DNA from: Rhodanobacter sp.
GTDB taxonomy: Bacteria > Pseudomonadota > Gammaproteobacteria > Xanthomonadales > Rhodanobacteraceae
Reading direction: 5' to 3'
NCBI GenBank assembly: GCA_004298045.1
Contig: SCRM01000002.1
Location: 19,286 to 83,285 of the forward strand
Length of the DNA stretch: 64,000 nucleotides
Both the position numbers and the translations under genes were made by a program. Each line of letters begins with the position of its first letter. The stretch's first letter is position 1. The notes under the pieces were generated by a model, which did not search any database, was not told the origin of the DNA, and saw only the letters and a program-made list of their open reading frames with translations. Shown here piece by piece: positions 1-8,956 of the stretch.

Positions 1-2
1 GC

Positions 3-1217
3 ATCGCCGATGCCTCCGGCCACCTCGCGCGGGTGCTGGTTGGGGTCGACGCGACGGACCCACTGGCAGCCCTCGGCGCACTGCCGCGCAGCCTGCCTGC
101 CGGTGTCTACAAGCTCGCCGCGGAAGGCGTAACGCTCGACCCGGTGCAAGCCGCACTGGGCTGGGCACTGGGCGCATACCGGTTCACCCGCTACCACCAG
201 GCACCGCGCACCGCGGCCACGCTCGCGGTGGATGCCGCCACGCTGGCCCGCACCCTGCCGCTGGTCACCGCCACCTCGTTGGTGCGTGACCTGGTCAACA
301 CACCCACCCAGGACATGGGCCCCGAACAACTCGCCGGCGCTGTCAAGGCACTAGGCAAGACCTGCCGCGCCAAAGTGCGCGAATGGGTCGGCGAGCAATT
401 GCTGGCGGCCAACTTTCCCACCATCCACACCGTCGGCCGGGCCAGCCATCGCGCGCCGCGGCTGGTCGAGCTCACCTGGGGCAATGCGGGCGATCCGAAG
501 CTGGTGCTCGTCGGCAAGGGCGTGTGCTTCGACACCGGCGGGCTCAACCTCAAATCCGGCGAGGGCATGCGCTGGATGAAAAAGGACATGGGCGGCGCCG
601 CGCACGCGATCGCGCTGGCGCAACTGGTGATCGGCGCCAAGCTGCCGGTGCGACTCACGCTGCTGGTGCCGGCGGTGGAGAACGCGGTGGCCGGGGAGGC
701 CATGCGTCCGGGCGAAGTGGTCGTGACGCGCGCCGGGCACAGCGTGGAAATCGACAACACCGATGCCGAGGGGCGCTTGATCCTGTGCGACGCGCTGGCC
801 TATGGCAGCGAGCAGCAGCCCGACCTGATGATCGACTTCGCCACCCTGACCGGCGCCGCCCGCGTCGCGCTCGGCCCCGACCTGCCGGCCCTGTTCGGCA
901 ACGACGACGCGCTGGCCAACGCCGCGCTCGCCGCCGGCGACGCCGTCGCCGACCCGCTGTGGCGGCTGCCGCTGTGGCAGCCGTACCGCAAGATGCTGGC
1001 TTCGCACCTCGCCGATTTCTCCAATACCGGTGCTTCGCGCCACGCCGGTGCGATCACCGCTGCGCTGTACCTGCAACGCTTCGTCCCCGACGGCACCCGG
1101 TGGTTGCACCTGGACACCTACGCGTGGAACGACACCGACCGACCAGGCCGTCCGCGCGGCGGCGAGGCCATGGGTCTGCGCGCGCTGTTCGCGCTGTTGG
1201 AGCAACGGTACTCGTAG
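3..1217 (+). CDS. M17 leucyl aminopeptidase family protein (5' end outside window)
   Basis: This is a cytosolic metallopeptidase of family M17, which removes N-terminal residues from peptides using two metal ions. The frame is open from the first bases of the window, so the start lies upstream and about 404 residues are visible. The metal-binding core is clear: GKGVCFDTGG followed by NLKSG, then KKDMGGAAH, and the NTDAEGRL signature with the catalytic arginine. The usual N-terminal domain is mostly missing from view. The gene stands alone and is followed after 162 bases, including a palindromic repeat, by an M1 aminopeptidase on the same strand, so two unrelated aminopeptidases sit in tandem. 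It could be PepA or the related PepB-like subgroup; the visible part does not decide. Confidence 0.9.
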   Translation: MADASGHLARVLVGVDATDPLAALGALPRSLPAGVYKLAAEGVTLDPVQAALGWALGAYRFTRYHQAPRTAATLAVDAATLARTLPLVTATSLVRDLVNTPTQDMGPEQLAGAVKALGKTCRAKVREWVGEQLLAANFPTIHTVGRASHRAPRLVELTWGNAGDPKLVLVGKGVCFDTGGLNLKSGEGMRWMKKDMGGAAHAIALAQLVIGAKLPVRLTLLVPAVENAVAGEAMRPGEVVVTRAGHSVEIDNTDAEGRLILCDALAYGSEQQPDLMIDFATLTGAARVALGPDLPALFGNDDALANAALAAGDAVADPLWRLPLWQPYRKMLASHLADFSNTGASRHAGAITAALYLQRFVPDGTRWLHLDTYAWNDTDRPGRPRGGEAMGLRALFALLEQRYS

Positions 1218-1218
1218 A

Positions 1219-1290
1219 CCGGGATTCGGGATTGGCAAAAGTCGCTGCACTCCGTCAGCGGCTTTTGCGCCTCTCCAATCCCGAATCTCG
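1219..1290. repeat. Palindromic GGGATTCGGGATTGG intergenic repeat
   Basis: The spacer holds GGGATTCGGGATTGG at its left and CCAATCCCGAATCTC at its right, nearly perfect inverse copies. Inside them is a second inverted pair, GCAAAAGTCGCTG and CAGCGGCTTTTGC. The whole can fold into one long hairpin. Related arms with other centres occur near 3.1-3.26, 6.33-6.45, 20.86-20.92 and 36.19 kb. It has no T-run and is not a standard terminator, though it may stop or stabilise the upstream transcript. Confidence 0.75.
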
Positions 1291-1379
1291 TCATCCGCAA
1301 TCCCCGCATGACTTCTGGCGATGTTGCCGCGGGCAGCAACATGACATGGTGCGCAACGGTCTTCCGCGGAGTCATCGCC

Positions 1380-3107
1380 ATGCGTCTCACTTTGCTTGCA
1401 CTCGGACTCGCGCTGGGGCTCAGCGACATGTCGTCGGGTCTGGCGCAGACCGCCGCACCGGACCAACCGCCGCTGACCGCGCTGACCAAGGATTCCGGCA
1501 CGCCGATGCCAGCCGCGCAGAAGCGTGTGCACTTCGCGCACGCCGAATTGCACATCAGCGTGCTGCCGGCAACGCGAAGCATCGCGGCCAGCGCAACGCT
1601 CACCTTTCACGCCTTGCAATCGACCGATGAACTGCTGCTCGATCTGGATCGCAACCTGCCGGTGAGTGCGATCCGGATCGACGGCCAGCCATTGCCGGCC
1701 AGCGCCTGGAGCAACCCGGATGGCCGCCTGCGCATCGCCCTGCCGCAACCGGTGGCCGCGGGCAGCGAGGTCACCGCCAGCATTACCTACGGCGGCATGC
1801 CGCACGTCGCGAAAAATGCGCCGTGGGACGGCGGCTTCGTGTGGAGCCACACCAAGGATGGCCAACCGTGGATCGGCAGCGCGGTCGAGGGCGAAGGTTG
1901 TGACCTGTTCTGGCCATGCATCGACCAGCCGGATGGCAAGCCCGATCTCGTCGACCTCTACGTCACCGTCCCCAACCCGCTGGCCGCGCCCGGCAACGGC
2001 GTGCTGGTAGGCGTGACGGAAAACGGCGGCACGCGCACCTGGCACTGGCGCGCGAAACACCCGACCACCTATGCGATCGCGATCAACGTCGGTCCCTACC
2101 ACGAGCTTTCGGGCAGCTATCACAGCCGCTACGGCAACACGATTCCGCTGCACTACTGGTACCTGCCCGGCGAGAAAGCGCAGGCCGAAGCCTTGTTTGC
2201 GCAATTCCCGCAGATGCTGGATTTCTTCGAGGCGAAGATCGGCCCGTATCCGTGGGGCGACGAGAAAATGGGCGTGGTCGAAACCCCGTACAAGGGCATG
2301 GAGCACCAGACCATCAACGCCTACGGCAACCATTACGCGCTGGACGGCTCGGGCTTCGACCGGCTGCTGCAGCACGAGTTTGCCCACGAATGGTTCGGCA
2401 ACCAGATGACCAACGCCAACTGGGACGACATGTGGCTGCACGAGGGCTTCGCCACCCTGATGCAACCGTTGTACGCACGCTGGCTGGATGGCGATGCGGC
2501 GTATTACACCTGGCTGCACCACCTGCGCGGCCGGGTGCAAAACCGCCATCCCGTGGTTTCCGGCACCCCGCGCACCGAAGAGGCGGTATACGACGACGCG
2601 CGCGGCGGCCCCGGTCAGGACATCTACAACAAGGGCGCGCTGATGCTGCAGACGCTCAAGCACCTGATCGGCGAGCAGGCGTTCTACGCCAGCGTACGCG
2701 AGCTGGTGTATGGCCGCCCCGATCCACGCCCCGGCAACTTCACGCCGCAGTACCGCACCACGGCGGATTTCGAGCGCATCGTCAACCAGGTCACCGGCCG
2801 AAAGCTGGATTGGTTCTTCAACGTCTACCTGCGCCAGGCGGCACTGCCCAAGCTCGTCAGCACGCGCCACGGCAACACGCTGGATCTCCGCTGGCAAACG
2901 CCGAACGACCTGCCATTTCCGATGCCGGTCGAAGTGGCGGTGGACGGCGGCGTGCATACGGTGCCGATGAGTACGGGCCGCGGCAGCCTCGCCGTGCCGG
3001 TGGGTGCCCTGGTGACGATCGACCCGCACTCGGTACTGCTGCGTGACGAGCCGCGCATCACGGCGTGGCAAGCATGGCGGCGCGCGCAGCGAGCGTCGAA
3101 ACCGTGA
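1380..3107 (+). CDS. Secreted M1 family metallopeptidase (aminopeptidase N-like)
   Basis: This zinc aminopeptidase cleaves N-terminal residues from peptides, probably in the periplasm. The 575-aa protein begins with a signal peptide (MRLTLLALGLALGLS). The M1 domain shows the substrate-binding GMEHQ motif (a variant of GxMEN), then HEFAHEWFGNQ at residues 332-342 with the two zinc histidines and catalytic glutamate, and the third ligand in LHEGFATL. An in-frame start 72 bases upstream exists, but the start at 1380 has GGAG eight bases ahead and gives a clean signal peptide. The protein is shorter than E. coli PepN (about 870 aa) and lacks the large helical C-terminal domain, as is usual for secreted M1 proteins of this group. 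The family call is firm; the substrate is unknown. Confidence 0.9.
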   Translation: MRLTLLALGLALGLSDMSSGLAQTAAPDQPPLTALTKDSGTPMPAAQKRVHFAHAELHISVLPATRSIAASATLTFHALQSTDELLLDLDRNLPVSAIRIDGQPLPASAWSNPDGRLRIALPQPVAAGSEVTASITYGGMPHVAKNAPWDGGFVWSHTKDGQPWIGSAVEGEGCDLFWPCIDQPDGKPDLVDLYVTVPNPLAAPGNGVLVGVTENGGTRTWHWRAKHPTTYAIAINVGPYHELSGSYHSRYGNTIPLHYWYLPGEKAQAEALFAQFPQMLDFFEAKIGPYPWGDEKMGVVETPYKGMEHQTINAYGNHYALDGSGFDRLLQHEFAHEWFGNQMTNANWDDMWLHEGFATLMQPLYARWLDGDAAYYTWLHHLRGRVQNRHPVVSGTPRTEEAVYDDARGGPGQDIYNKGALMLQTLKHLIGEQAFYASVRELVYGRPDPRPGNFTPQYRTTADFERIVNQVTGRKLDWFFNVYLRQAALPKLVSTRHGNTLDLRWQTPNDLPFPMPVEVAVDGGVHTVPMSTGRGSLAVPVGALVTIDPHSVLLRDEPRITAWQAWRRAQRASKP

Positions 3108-3109
3108 TT

Positions 3110-3264
3110 CGGTATACCGGATCGGAGATTCGCCCGGGGGCCGCGTTCCCGTCGTAAAGCCGGTTCAACCCGGCTGCCATCGCGCCAAGCATGCCTGGAT
3201 GGATCCGGGCATGCAGCGGGAACCGCGCTCTGGTCGAATCCCCAATCCCAAATCACGAATCCCA
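3110..3264. repeat. Composite palindromic intergenic repeat between convergent genes
   Basis: The spacer between the M1 peptidase and prc contains GATCGGAGATTCG on the left and CGAATCCCCAATCCC on the right, as in the repeat at 1.22 kb. Two perfect hairpins lie inside: AGCCGG/CCGGCT at 3158-3175 and GCATGCC/GGCATGC at 3189-3214. There is no T-run. It may act as a bidirectional RNA-stabilising or terminating structure between the convergent genes; this is inference. Confidence 0.6.
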
Positions 3265-3323
3265 CCACGGGAAGCACAGGGACGCCTTGCGTCCCCACGC
3301 TCACTCCCACCAGAAACCGCGGA

Positions 3324-5573
3324 TCAATGCGCGACGGTGGACGCCGCGGCCGGCGCCGGTTTCTCCGGCGCAGCCAGCACGGCGCTGGCAAAGTTGCTGC
3401 CCGGCGGCAGGATATCGCCGGCGAGTTTCGGATCGAGCCGGAGCAACCCGACCTCGTCGGCCACGATGTGCGCGGCCTCGCGCAGCTGCGCGTCCGGCGC
3501 CTTCTTGGCGTCCTTCTCCTGTTGCAGCTCGGTCTTCAGGCTGCGCTCGCCGGGGTCGAGACCGTCGTCCAGCGCGCTGTCCTGATCCTTGAGAAACGCG
3601 TCGCTGCCGTCGATTGCCTTTTGCCGCGCGCGGAACCCGGTCTGGGTCGCGTCGAGCTGCTTGCGCTCCGCCTCGCGCTGGGCAAAGTTGAGCGATACCG
3701 TGGTCTTGTCGCGCATCGCCTTGAATTGCGCCAGCTCGTCGAGCATCAACTTCCACCCGGGCGACTTCGCCACCCGTGCGGCATGCTTGCTCATCAACAG
3801 CGGCAGATAGCCCTTGATGTCGCCCTCGGCACGGTATTTCGCCGGGGCGATATGCGTCCACGGCAGCGCGTTGTCGTAGGTGGACTCGCCGAAGTCCTTC
3901 GCGTCGCCGTTGCCCGGAAAACCAAGATCCGGGGCCACCCCCTTGATCTGGGTCGAGCCGCCGTTGATACGGAAGAACTCCTGCACCGTCATCTTCAGCT
4001 CGCCGAACTGCGGCTTGCCGTCGGGGTTGGGGCTGAAGCGATCAAGGTCGATCAGGGTCTGCACGGTACCCTTGCCGAACGTCGGCGTGCCGATCACCAG
4101 CCCGCGGCCGTAGTCCTGAATCGCCGCCGAGAAGATCTCCGAAGCCGACGCCGTACCGCGGTTGACCAGCACCGCAAACGGGCCGTTCCACGCCGGGGCA
4201 GCCTCGTCCGCGGCCTGCACATCCACCCGGCCGCGCGCGTCGCGCACCTGCACCACCGGCCCTTTGCCGGTAAACAACCCGGTCATCGACACCGCCTCGG
4301 CCAGCGAGCCGCCGCCGTTGCTGCGCAGATCCATCACCACGCCCTGCACGCCGGCGGCCTTGAGCTCGGTGAGCAGCTTGGCGACATCGCGGGTCGCGCT
4401 GCGGTAGTTCTTGTCGCCTTCGCTGCGCGCGCCGAAATCGGAATAGAAGCTCGGCAGGTCGATCACGCCGATCTTGCGCACCGTATCGCCGTCCTTGACC
4501 TCGATGATCTTCTTCTTCGCCGCGCTCTCTTCGATGTTCACCTTCTTGCGCACCAGGCTGATGATCTCGTGCTTGCCGTCCGGGCCGGCATCGGCGGGCA
4601 GGATCTCCAGCCGCACCACGGTGTCCTTCTTGCCGCGGATGAGGTTCACGACGTCGTCCAGCCGCCAGCCGATGACATCGGTGATCGCCCCCTTGTCGCC
4701 CTGCCCCACGCCGACGATGCGGTCGCCCGGCTTGAGCTTGCCGGATTTCTCGGCCGGGCCACCCGGCACCAGGCTGAAGATCGCGGTGTAGTCGTCGCGC
4801 GCCTGCAGTTGCGCGCCGATGCCTTCGAGCGAGAGCTTCATCTGGATCGCGAAGTTCTCCGCCTGCCGCGGGCTGAGGTAGTCGGTGTGCGGATCGGTGG
4901 CGGTCGCGTACGCGCTCATGAAGGTCTGGAATGCGTCCTCGCCATCAAGCTGCTTTACCCGGTCGATGTAGTTGGTGTAGCGCTTGGTCAGCGTCTTGCG
5001 GATGTCGTCGTCGTTCTTGCCGGCGAGCTTCAGGCGCAGCCAGTCGTTCATGGTGCGCTTGCGCCACAAGGCGTCGATCGCGGTTTCATCCTTCGCCCAC
5101 GGTGCATCCTTGCGGTCAAAGCCGTAACTCTCGTTGCCGTCGAAGTTGAAGCCGGCGGCCAGCAGGCTGCGCGCGTAGGTCATGCGCTGCACCGCGCGCC
5201 GCAGGAACTTGTTGTACATCGCGAACGGTGCGGAGAGATCCTCGTTCCAGATCGCGTCGTCGAGCTTGGCCGTGTAGGGCGCAAAACCGTCGATGTCCTG
5301 CTGGGTAAAGAACACCTTGTCGCCATCGAGCAGCTTCAAATACGTCTTGAAGATGCGCCGGGACATCGCATCGTCGAGCGGCTGCGCGTCGTAATGGAAG
5401 CGGGTGAGGAAGCGCGCGGAAAGCTGCGCCGCCTGCGCCTGGGTCGTGGTCGGTGCCACCGGCCATACCGCGGCTTTGCGTTGGCCTCCTGCACCGAGGT
5501 CGGCGGCCGATTGGGCATAGCTGCAGGTGATGGTCAGAGCCAGCAGCAGGGCCAGCACAGGGCGGAAGCGCAT
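3324..5573 (-). CDS. prc: Carboxy-terminal (tail-specific) protease Prc/Tsp
   Basis: This is a periplasmic serine protease of family S41 that degrades proteins with exposed nonpolar C-termini and trims envelope proteins. The 749-aa product starts with a signal peptide (MRFRPVLALLLALT). An N-terminal helical region is followed by a PDZ domain (GIGAQLQARDDYTAIFSLVPGG, then KPGDRIVGVGQG) and the S41 catalytic domain. The catalytic serine is in NRGTASASEI and the lysine in TFGKGTVQT, the Ser/Lys dyad of Tsp. Length is close to E. coli Prc (682 aa) with the same domain order. The frame is open upstream, but the start at 5573 is the one that gives the signal peptide. It is the last gene of the minus-strand envelope block, 92 bases after lipB. 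Confidence 0.93.
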   Translation of the reverse strand: MRFRPVLALLLALTITCSYAQSAADLGAGGQRKAAVWPVAPTTTQAQAAQLSARFLTRFHYDAQPLDDAMSRRIFKTYLKLLDGDKVFFTQQDIDGFAPYTAKLDDAIWNEDLSAPFAMYNKFLRRAVQRMTYARSLLAAGFNFDGNESYGFDRKDAPWAKDETAIDALWRKRTMNDWLRLKLAGKNDDDIRKTLTKRYTNYIDRVKQLDGEDAFQTFMSAYATATDPHTDYLSPRQAENFAIQMKLSLEGIGAQLQARDDYTAIFSLVPGGPAEKSGKLKPGDRIVGVGQGDKGAITDVIGWRLDDVVNLIRGKKDTVVRLEILPADAGPDGKHEIISLVRKKVNIEESAAKKKIIEVKDGDTVRKIGVIDLPSFYSDFGARSEGDKNYRSATRDVAKLLTELKAAGVQGVVMDLRSNGGGSLAEAVSMTGLFTGKGPVVQVRDARGRVDVQAADEAAPAWNGPFAVLVNRGTASASEIFSAAIQDYGRGLVIGTPTFGKGTVQTLIDLDRFSPNPDGKPQFGELKMTVQEFFRINGGSTQIKGVAPDLGFPGNGDAKDFGESTYDNALPWTHIAPAKYRAEGDIKGYLPLLMSKHAARVAKSPGWKLMLDELAQFKAMRDKTTVSLNFAQREAERKQLDATQTGFRARQKAIDGSDAFLKDQDSALDDGLDPGERSLKTELQQEKDAKKAPDAQLREAAHIVADEVGLLRLDPKLAGDILPPGSNFASAVLAAPEKPAPAAASTVAH

Positions 5574-5665
5574 GGGGATTCTCAAGCCGGGACAGGGAAG
5601 CCGGCGGCACAAGCGTGCCGTTCGGTGCGGAAAAGAGGGGTGAAAACGTCGCTCATCGGAACGGA

Positions 5666-6322
5666 TCAAACCACTGCATGCTGAGGCAAACCGGGGATGA
5701 CGGGTGCCGCACGCGTGGCGCGAAAGCCGAACTGGCGACAAAACTCTTCGACCAATACGTCCTCAACGTCCGTCAACCATGACGGGCCGCCGAAGTCTAC
5801 CACTTGCGTCATCTGCAAACCCTTGTAACCGCAGGGATTGATGCGATGGAAGGGCTCCAGGTCCATGGCCACGTTGAACGCCAGCCCATGAAAGGTGCAG
5901 CCGCGACGCACACGCAGGCCGAGCGACGCGATCTTGGCATCGGCCACGTACACGCCGGGCGCGCCGGGGTGGCGGATGGCAATGATGTTCCAGTGCTCCA
6001 GCGTGTCGATGATCGCCTGCTCGATGCCGTGCACGAGATCGCGCACGCCGAGCTTCGCGCGGCGCAGGTCGAGCAGCGGGTAGCCCACGATCTGGCCCGG
6101 CCCGTGGTAAGTCACCTGCCCGCCGCGATCCACCGGAATTACCGGAATGTCCCCCGGCGCCAGCACGTGCTCCATCTTGCCCGCCTGCCCCAAAGTGAAC
6201 ACCGGATCGTGTTCCAGCAGCCAGAACTCGTCCTGCGTCTGCGCCGTGCGCCGATCCGTGAACTCGCTCATCGCATGCCAGATCGGCAGGTAGGGCTGAC
6301 GGCCGAGGCGGCGGATGGCCAA
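5666..6322 (-). CDS. lipB: Octanoyl-[acyl-carrier-protein]-protein N-octanoyltransferase LipB
   Basis: LipB moves octanoyl groups from acyl carrier protein to lipoyl domains of 2-oxoacid dehydrogenases and the glycine cleavage H protein, the first step of lipoate assembly in the cytosol. Visible motifs are [12 protein letters not shown], the lysine in [19 protein letters not shown] and the catalytic cysteine in NPCGY. I start it at a TTG codon at 6322 ([11 protein letters not shown]), giving 218 residues against 213 in E. coli. The frame stays open up to 6397, but those 25 codons run through a tandem GGGAATC repeat and look non-coding. The next internal ATG would remove the conserved RRLG region. 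lipA, which often follows lipB, is not next to it; prc follows instead. Confidence 0.93.
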   Translation of the reverse strand: MAIRRLGRQPYLPIWHAMSEFTDRRTAQTQDEFWLLEHDPVFTLGQAGKMEHVLAPGDIPVIPVDRGGQVTYHGPGQIVGYPLLDLRRAKLGVRDLVHGIEQAIIDTLEHWNIIAIRHPGAPGVYVADAKIASLGLRVRRGCTFHGLAFNVAMDLEPFHRINPCGYKGLQMTQVVDFGGPSWLTDVEDVLVEEFCRQFGFRATRAAPVIPGLPQHAVV

Positions 6323-6326
6323 GGGC

Positions 6327-6450
6327 CGGGAATCGGGAATCGGGAATCGGGAATCAGTAGTCACGGCGAGATAATGGTCTTGTGTTTCCTGAGACATTCA
6401 AAAACGCGAAAGCCAGCTTTTCCTATTCCCTATTCCCTATTCCCTATTTC
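6327..6450. repeat. Tandem GGGAATC heptamer repeats flanking the lipB start
   Basis: Around 6328-6354 the heptamer CGGGAAT is repeated about four times in tandem. At 6419-6450 a related run of TATTCCC units is found in the opposite sense. The two blocks face each other and could pair in RNA. They lie just before and across the possible 5' end of lipB, between it and the DUF493 gene, so the count of heptamers may affect lipB expression. The arm sequence matches the other dispersed copies in the window. Confidence 0.7.
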
Positions 6451-6453
6451 CCG

Positions 6454-6747
6454 CTACAACGTATACCTCACCGCCTCGTCTGCCCGCAGTACGGCATGCG
6501 CCATTTCATATTCTTCGCGGGTACAGCAGTGAAAGCTGATGGTGACGGAGACGTAGTTGCCGGCGGCGGAGGCGCGCTCACGGACGGTTTCGTGCCGCAC
6601 CTCGAGGCCCGCACGGGTGAGCAGCTCCGGTACGCGGGTGGGCAGGCCGGCTTCGGCCTTGCCAACGGCGGTGATCTCGAACTCGCCGGGAAACTGGAAA
6701 CCCTTGCCTTCGCGCTTGGCCTGGGTGAAGTCGATTTCGCGAATCAC
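6454..6747 (-). CDS. DUF493 (YbeD-like) family protein
   Basis: This is a small cytosolic protein of the DUF493/YbeD family with an ACT-like ferredoxin fold; no biochemical role is established. The 97-aa sequence has the family pattern: a FQFPGEFEITAVGKA strand, a central helix, the HETVRERASAAGNYVSVTI segment and a C-terminal YEMAHAVLRADEAV. I choose the GTG at 6747 because it overlaps the dacC stop as GTGA, the coupling seen elsewhere in this block, and gives the usual length. In E. coli ybeD sits between dacA and lipB, and here the same trio occurs in the same order, which supports the call. Confidence 0.88.
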   Translation of the reverse strand: MIREIDFTQAKREGKGFQFPGEFEITAVGKAEAGLPTRVPELLTRAGLEVRHETVRERASAAGNYVSVTISFHCCTREEYEMAHAVLRADEAVRYTL

Positions 6748-8000
6748 TTGGTGGCCTTTGCCGGCGGCGGGGCCACCGTCGCCGTCTGCTTGTTGCCGTG
6801 GAACCACAGCAGGATCGAATCCCACAGGCGCGAGAAGAAGCCACCCTGCGGCGCGTCATTCAGTGCCACCAGCGGCACGTTCTGGATCGGCGCGCCATCC
6901 AGCGTGATGCGCAGGACACCCACGTGCTGGCCTTTCTTGAACGGCGCGATCAGCGTCGTGGGGATGTCCATGGTGGCTTTGAGCTTGTCGTACTGGCCGG
7001 TCTTGACCGTCACCAGCACGTCTTCCGCCACGCCCAGCGGCAGATGATTGGCTTCGCCCTTCCACAGCCGCGGATTGGCCAGCGTCTTGCCGACCGCATA
7101 AAGCTTGTGGGTTTCGTAGAACCGGAAACCGTAATTGAGCAGCGCCATCGCCGCATCGGCGCGGCCCTTGTCGGTGGACGCGCCCATCACCACCGCGATC
7201 ATGCGCTGATCGCCACGCTTGGCCGAAGCATCGAGACAAAAGCCGGCGGCCGCGGTGTGCCCGGTCTTGATGCCGTCCACCGCCGGGTCGCGCCACAGCA
7301 ACGCATTGCGGTTTTGCTGCTTGATCCCGTTCCAGCTGTATTCCTTGATCGCGGAAATGGCGTAATCGGCCGGAAAATCGTGGATCAGCGCCCGCGACAG
7401 GATGGCGACATCACGCGCCGTCGTGTAATGGTCGGCGACCGGATAACCCGATGCATTGGAATAATGCGTATTGACCATGCCGAGTTGTTTTGCATACGCA
7501 TTCATCAGGTTTGCAAATGCGTCTTCGGAGCCAGCGGTGTGCTCGGCGAGGGCAATCGCGGCGTCATTGCCGGACTGCACGATCATGCCCTTGAGCAGAT
7601 CCATCAGCGGCACTTGGCTGCCGAGCTTGAGGAAACTGGTCGAGCCATCGGTGCCGGCGCCGCCGGAGCGCCAGGCGTGCTCGCTGATGGTCACTTCGTC
7701 CTTCGGGTGGATGCGGCCGTTCGCCAACTCGGCAGACACCACGTAGTCGGTCATCACCTTGGTCAGCGAGGCCGGTGCACGGCGCTCGTCGGGATTTTTC
7801 GAGGCCAGGATCTGGCCGGTGGCGTAATCCATCAGCACCCAGCTTTGCGCATCCACTTCGGGCGGCGGCGGCACCGGCATCGCCGGCACCACCGGACGCG
7901 GCACCGGCGACGGCCGTGGCGGCACGGCTTGCGCAAAGGCGGCACCCGCGGCCAGTACGACGGCAACGAGCGAGGTCAGGGTGCGGGGCAAAAATCTCAT
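6744..8000 (-). CDS. dacC: D-alanyl-D-alanine carboxypeptidase (PBP5/6 family, DacC-like)
   Basis: This periplasmic penicillin-binding protein removes the terminal D-Ala from peptidoglycan pentapeptides and so limits cross-linking. The 418-aa protein has a signal peptide, a proline-rich stretch of about 25 residues (26-48), then the S11 peptidase domain with SLTK (78-81), SGN (143-145) and KTG (245-247). A PBP5-type C-terminal domain follows and ends in a possible amphipathic membrane anchor (SRLWDSILLWFHGNKQ) and a basic tail. The stop overlaps the start of the DUF493 gene. It lies 47 bases after rlpA, so it probably belongs to the same transcript. The proline-rich linker ahead of the catalytic domain is longer than in E. 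coli DacA. Confidence 0.95.
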   Translation of the reverse strand: MRFLPRTLTSLVAVVLAAGAAFAQAVPPRPSPVPRPVVPAMPVPPPPEVDAQSWVLMDYATGQILASKNPDERRAPASLTKVMTDYVVSAELANGRIHPKDEVTISEHAWRSGGAGTDGSTSFLKLGSQVPLMDLLKGMIVQSGNDAAIALAEHTAGSEDAFANLMNAYAKQLGMVNTHYSNASGYPVADHYTTARDVAILSRALIHDFPADYAISAIKEYSWNGIKQQNRNALLWRDPAVDGIKTGHTAAAGFCLDASAKRGDQRMIAVVMGASTDKGRADAAMALLNYGFRFYETHKLYAVGKTLANPRLWKGEANHLPLGVAEDVLVTVKTGQYDKLKATMDIPTTLIAPFKKGQHVGVLRITLDGAPIQNVPLVALNDAPQGGFFSRLWDSILLWFHGNKQTATVAPPPAKATK

Positions 8001-8047
8001 CGTGGTTAGCGTTCCGGTAAGAGGCCTTACGCGCGGCCAAATAGCAA

Positions 8048-8956
8048 TCAGTCTACTGCGACCTGCGGGCGCGGCAGGCCCATGTTTTCGATGCGGGTGG
8101 TCACGTCATCCGCGGTGTCGACGTCGTTCAACGGACCCAAGCGCACCCGGCGCATGGTGCGCCCGTTGATCTGAACCTGTTCCACCTGCACCGGCGCAAA
8201 ATTCGCGCGCCGCAGCTGCGCCGCCACCCGCTCGGCGTTGGTCGCGTCGGAGAACGCGCCCACCTGCAGATAGATGCCCGGCAAGTTTGCCCCCTTGGAG
8301 ACCGGCGGCAACGGCGGAGGTTCCCCGCCGGGCGCGGCGGGATCCAGCCCCTGCACCTCGACCAGCCCGCTGCCCTTGGGCCAGATGCCGATGCGCACCG
8401 CCGCGGCATAGGAGAGGTCGATGACGCGGTTGGCGTGGAACGGGCCGCGGTCGTTCACCCGTACGATCACGCTTTTGCCGTTGGCGAGATTGGTGACCCG
8501 CGCATAGCTCGGTAGCGGCAGCACCTTGCTGGCCGCACTGAACTGGTACATGTCGTAGGCCTCGAAGTTCGAGGTTTTGTAGCCGTGGAACTTGTTGCCG
8601 TAGTACGAGGCGATGCCGCGCTCGTCGTAGCCGCGCGCGCTGGGCAGCACGGAATAGGTCTGGCCGTTCACGGTGTACGGCGAGCGGTTGCCATACGGCG
8701 AGCGGGGCTCGGCCTTCGGCACCGGCTCGGGCATGGTGTAGATGAAGGCCGGCGGCGGGCCGGCCGGCGTGCTGTCGGCCTGCGTGCCATAGCGGCGATC
8801 CTGCGGCAGGCTGGTGTTGTCGCGGTCGCGATGAAACCAGCCGTGGTGCGCGCTGCCGGCGCGCGTGGTGCCGCTTGGCCGCGTTGCATGCCTGCCGCCG
8901 CACGCCGCCAACAGCGTCACGAGCAACGCCAGTGGCAACAGCCGTGCCAGCCTCAT
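8048..8956 (-). CDS. rlpA: Septal ring lytic transglycosylase RlpA family lipoprotein
   Basis: RlpA proteins bind and cut glycan strands lacking stem peptides at the division site. The 302-aa product has a lipoprotein signal with lipobox LLAAC, so it should be anchored in a membrane. A low-complexity spacer follows, then the double-psi beta-barrel domain: GIASYYGNKFHGYKTSNFE, then VRVNDRGPFHANRVIDLSYAAA with the catalytic aspartate. A proline-rich linker leads to a C-terminal SPOR domain (YLQVGAFSDATNAERVAAQL) that binds denuded peptidoglycan. The long frame continues upstream into mltB, but the ATG at 8956 overlaps the mltB stop as ATGA and gives the lipobox. The mltB-rlpA-dacC order is common in gammaproteobacteria. 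Confidence 0.94.
   Translation of the reverse strand: MRLARLLPLALLVTLLAACGGRHATRPSGTTRAGSAHHGWFHRDRDNTSLPQDRRYGTQADSTPAGPPPAFIYTMPEPVPKAEPRSPYGNRSPYTVNGQTYSVLPSARGYDERGIASYYGNKFHGYKTSNFEAYDMYQFSAASKVLPLPSYARVTNLANGKSVIVRVNDRGPFHANRVIDLSYAAAVRIGIWPKGSGLVEVQGLDPAAPGGEPPPLPPVSKGANLPGIYLQVGAFSDATNAERVAAQLRRANFAPVQVEQVQINGRTMRRVRLGPLNDVDTADDVTTRIENMGLPRPQVAVD

Noticed and set aside
351..3071. A 906-codon minus-strand frame opposite both aminopeptidase genes
   Set aside because: It mirrors two well-supported genes, has a composition rich in R, H, Q and V typical of high-GC antisense frames, and shows no domain.
6327..6450. Tandem GGGAATC units as a CRISPR-like array
   Set aside because: Units are seven bases, directly adjacent and without unique spacers; no cas gene is in the window.
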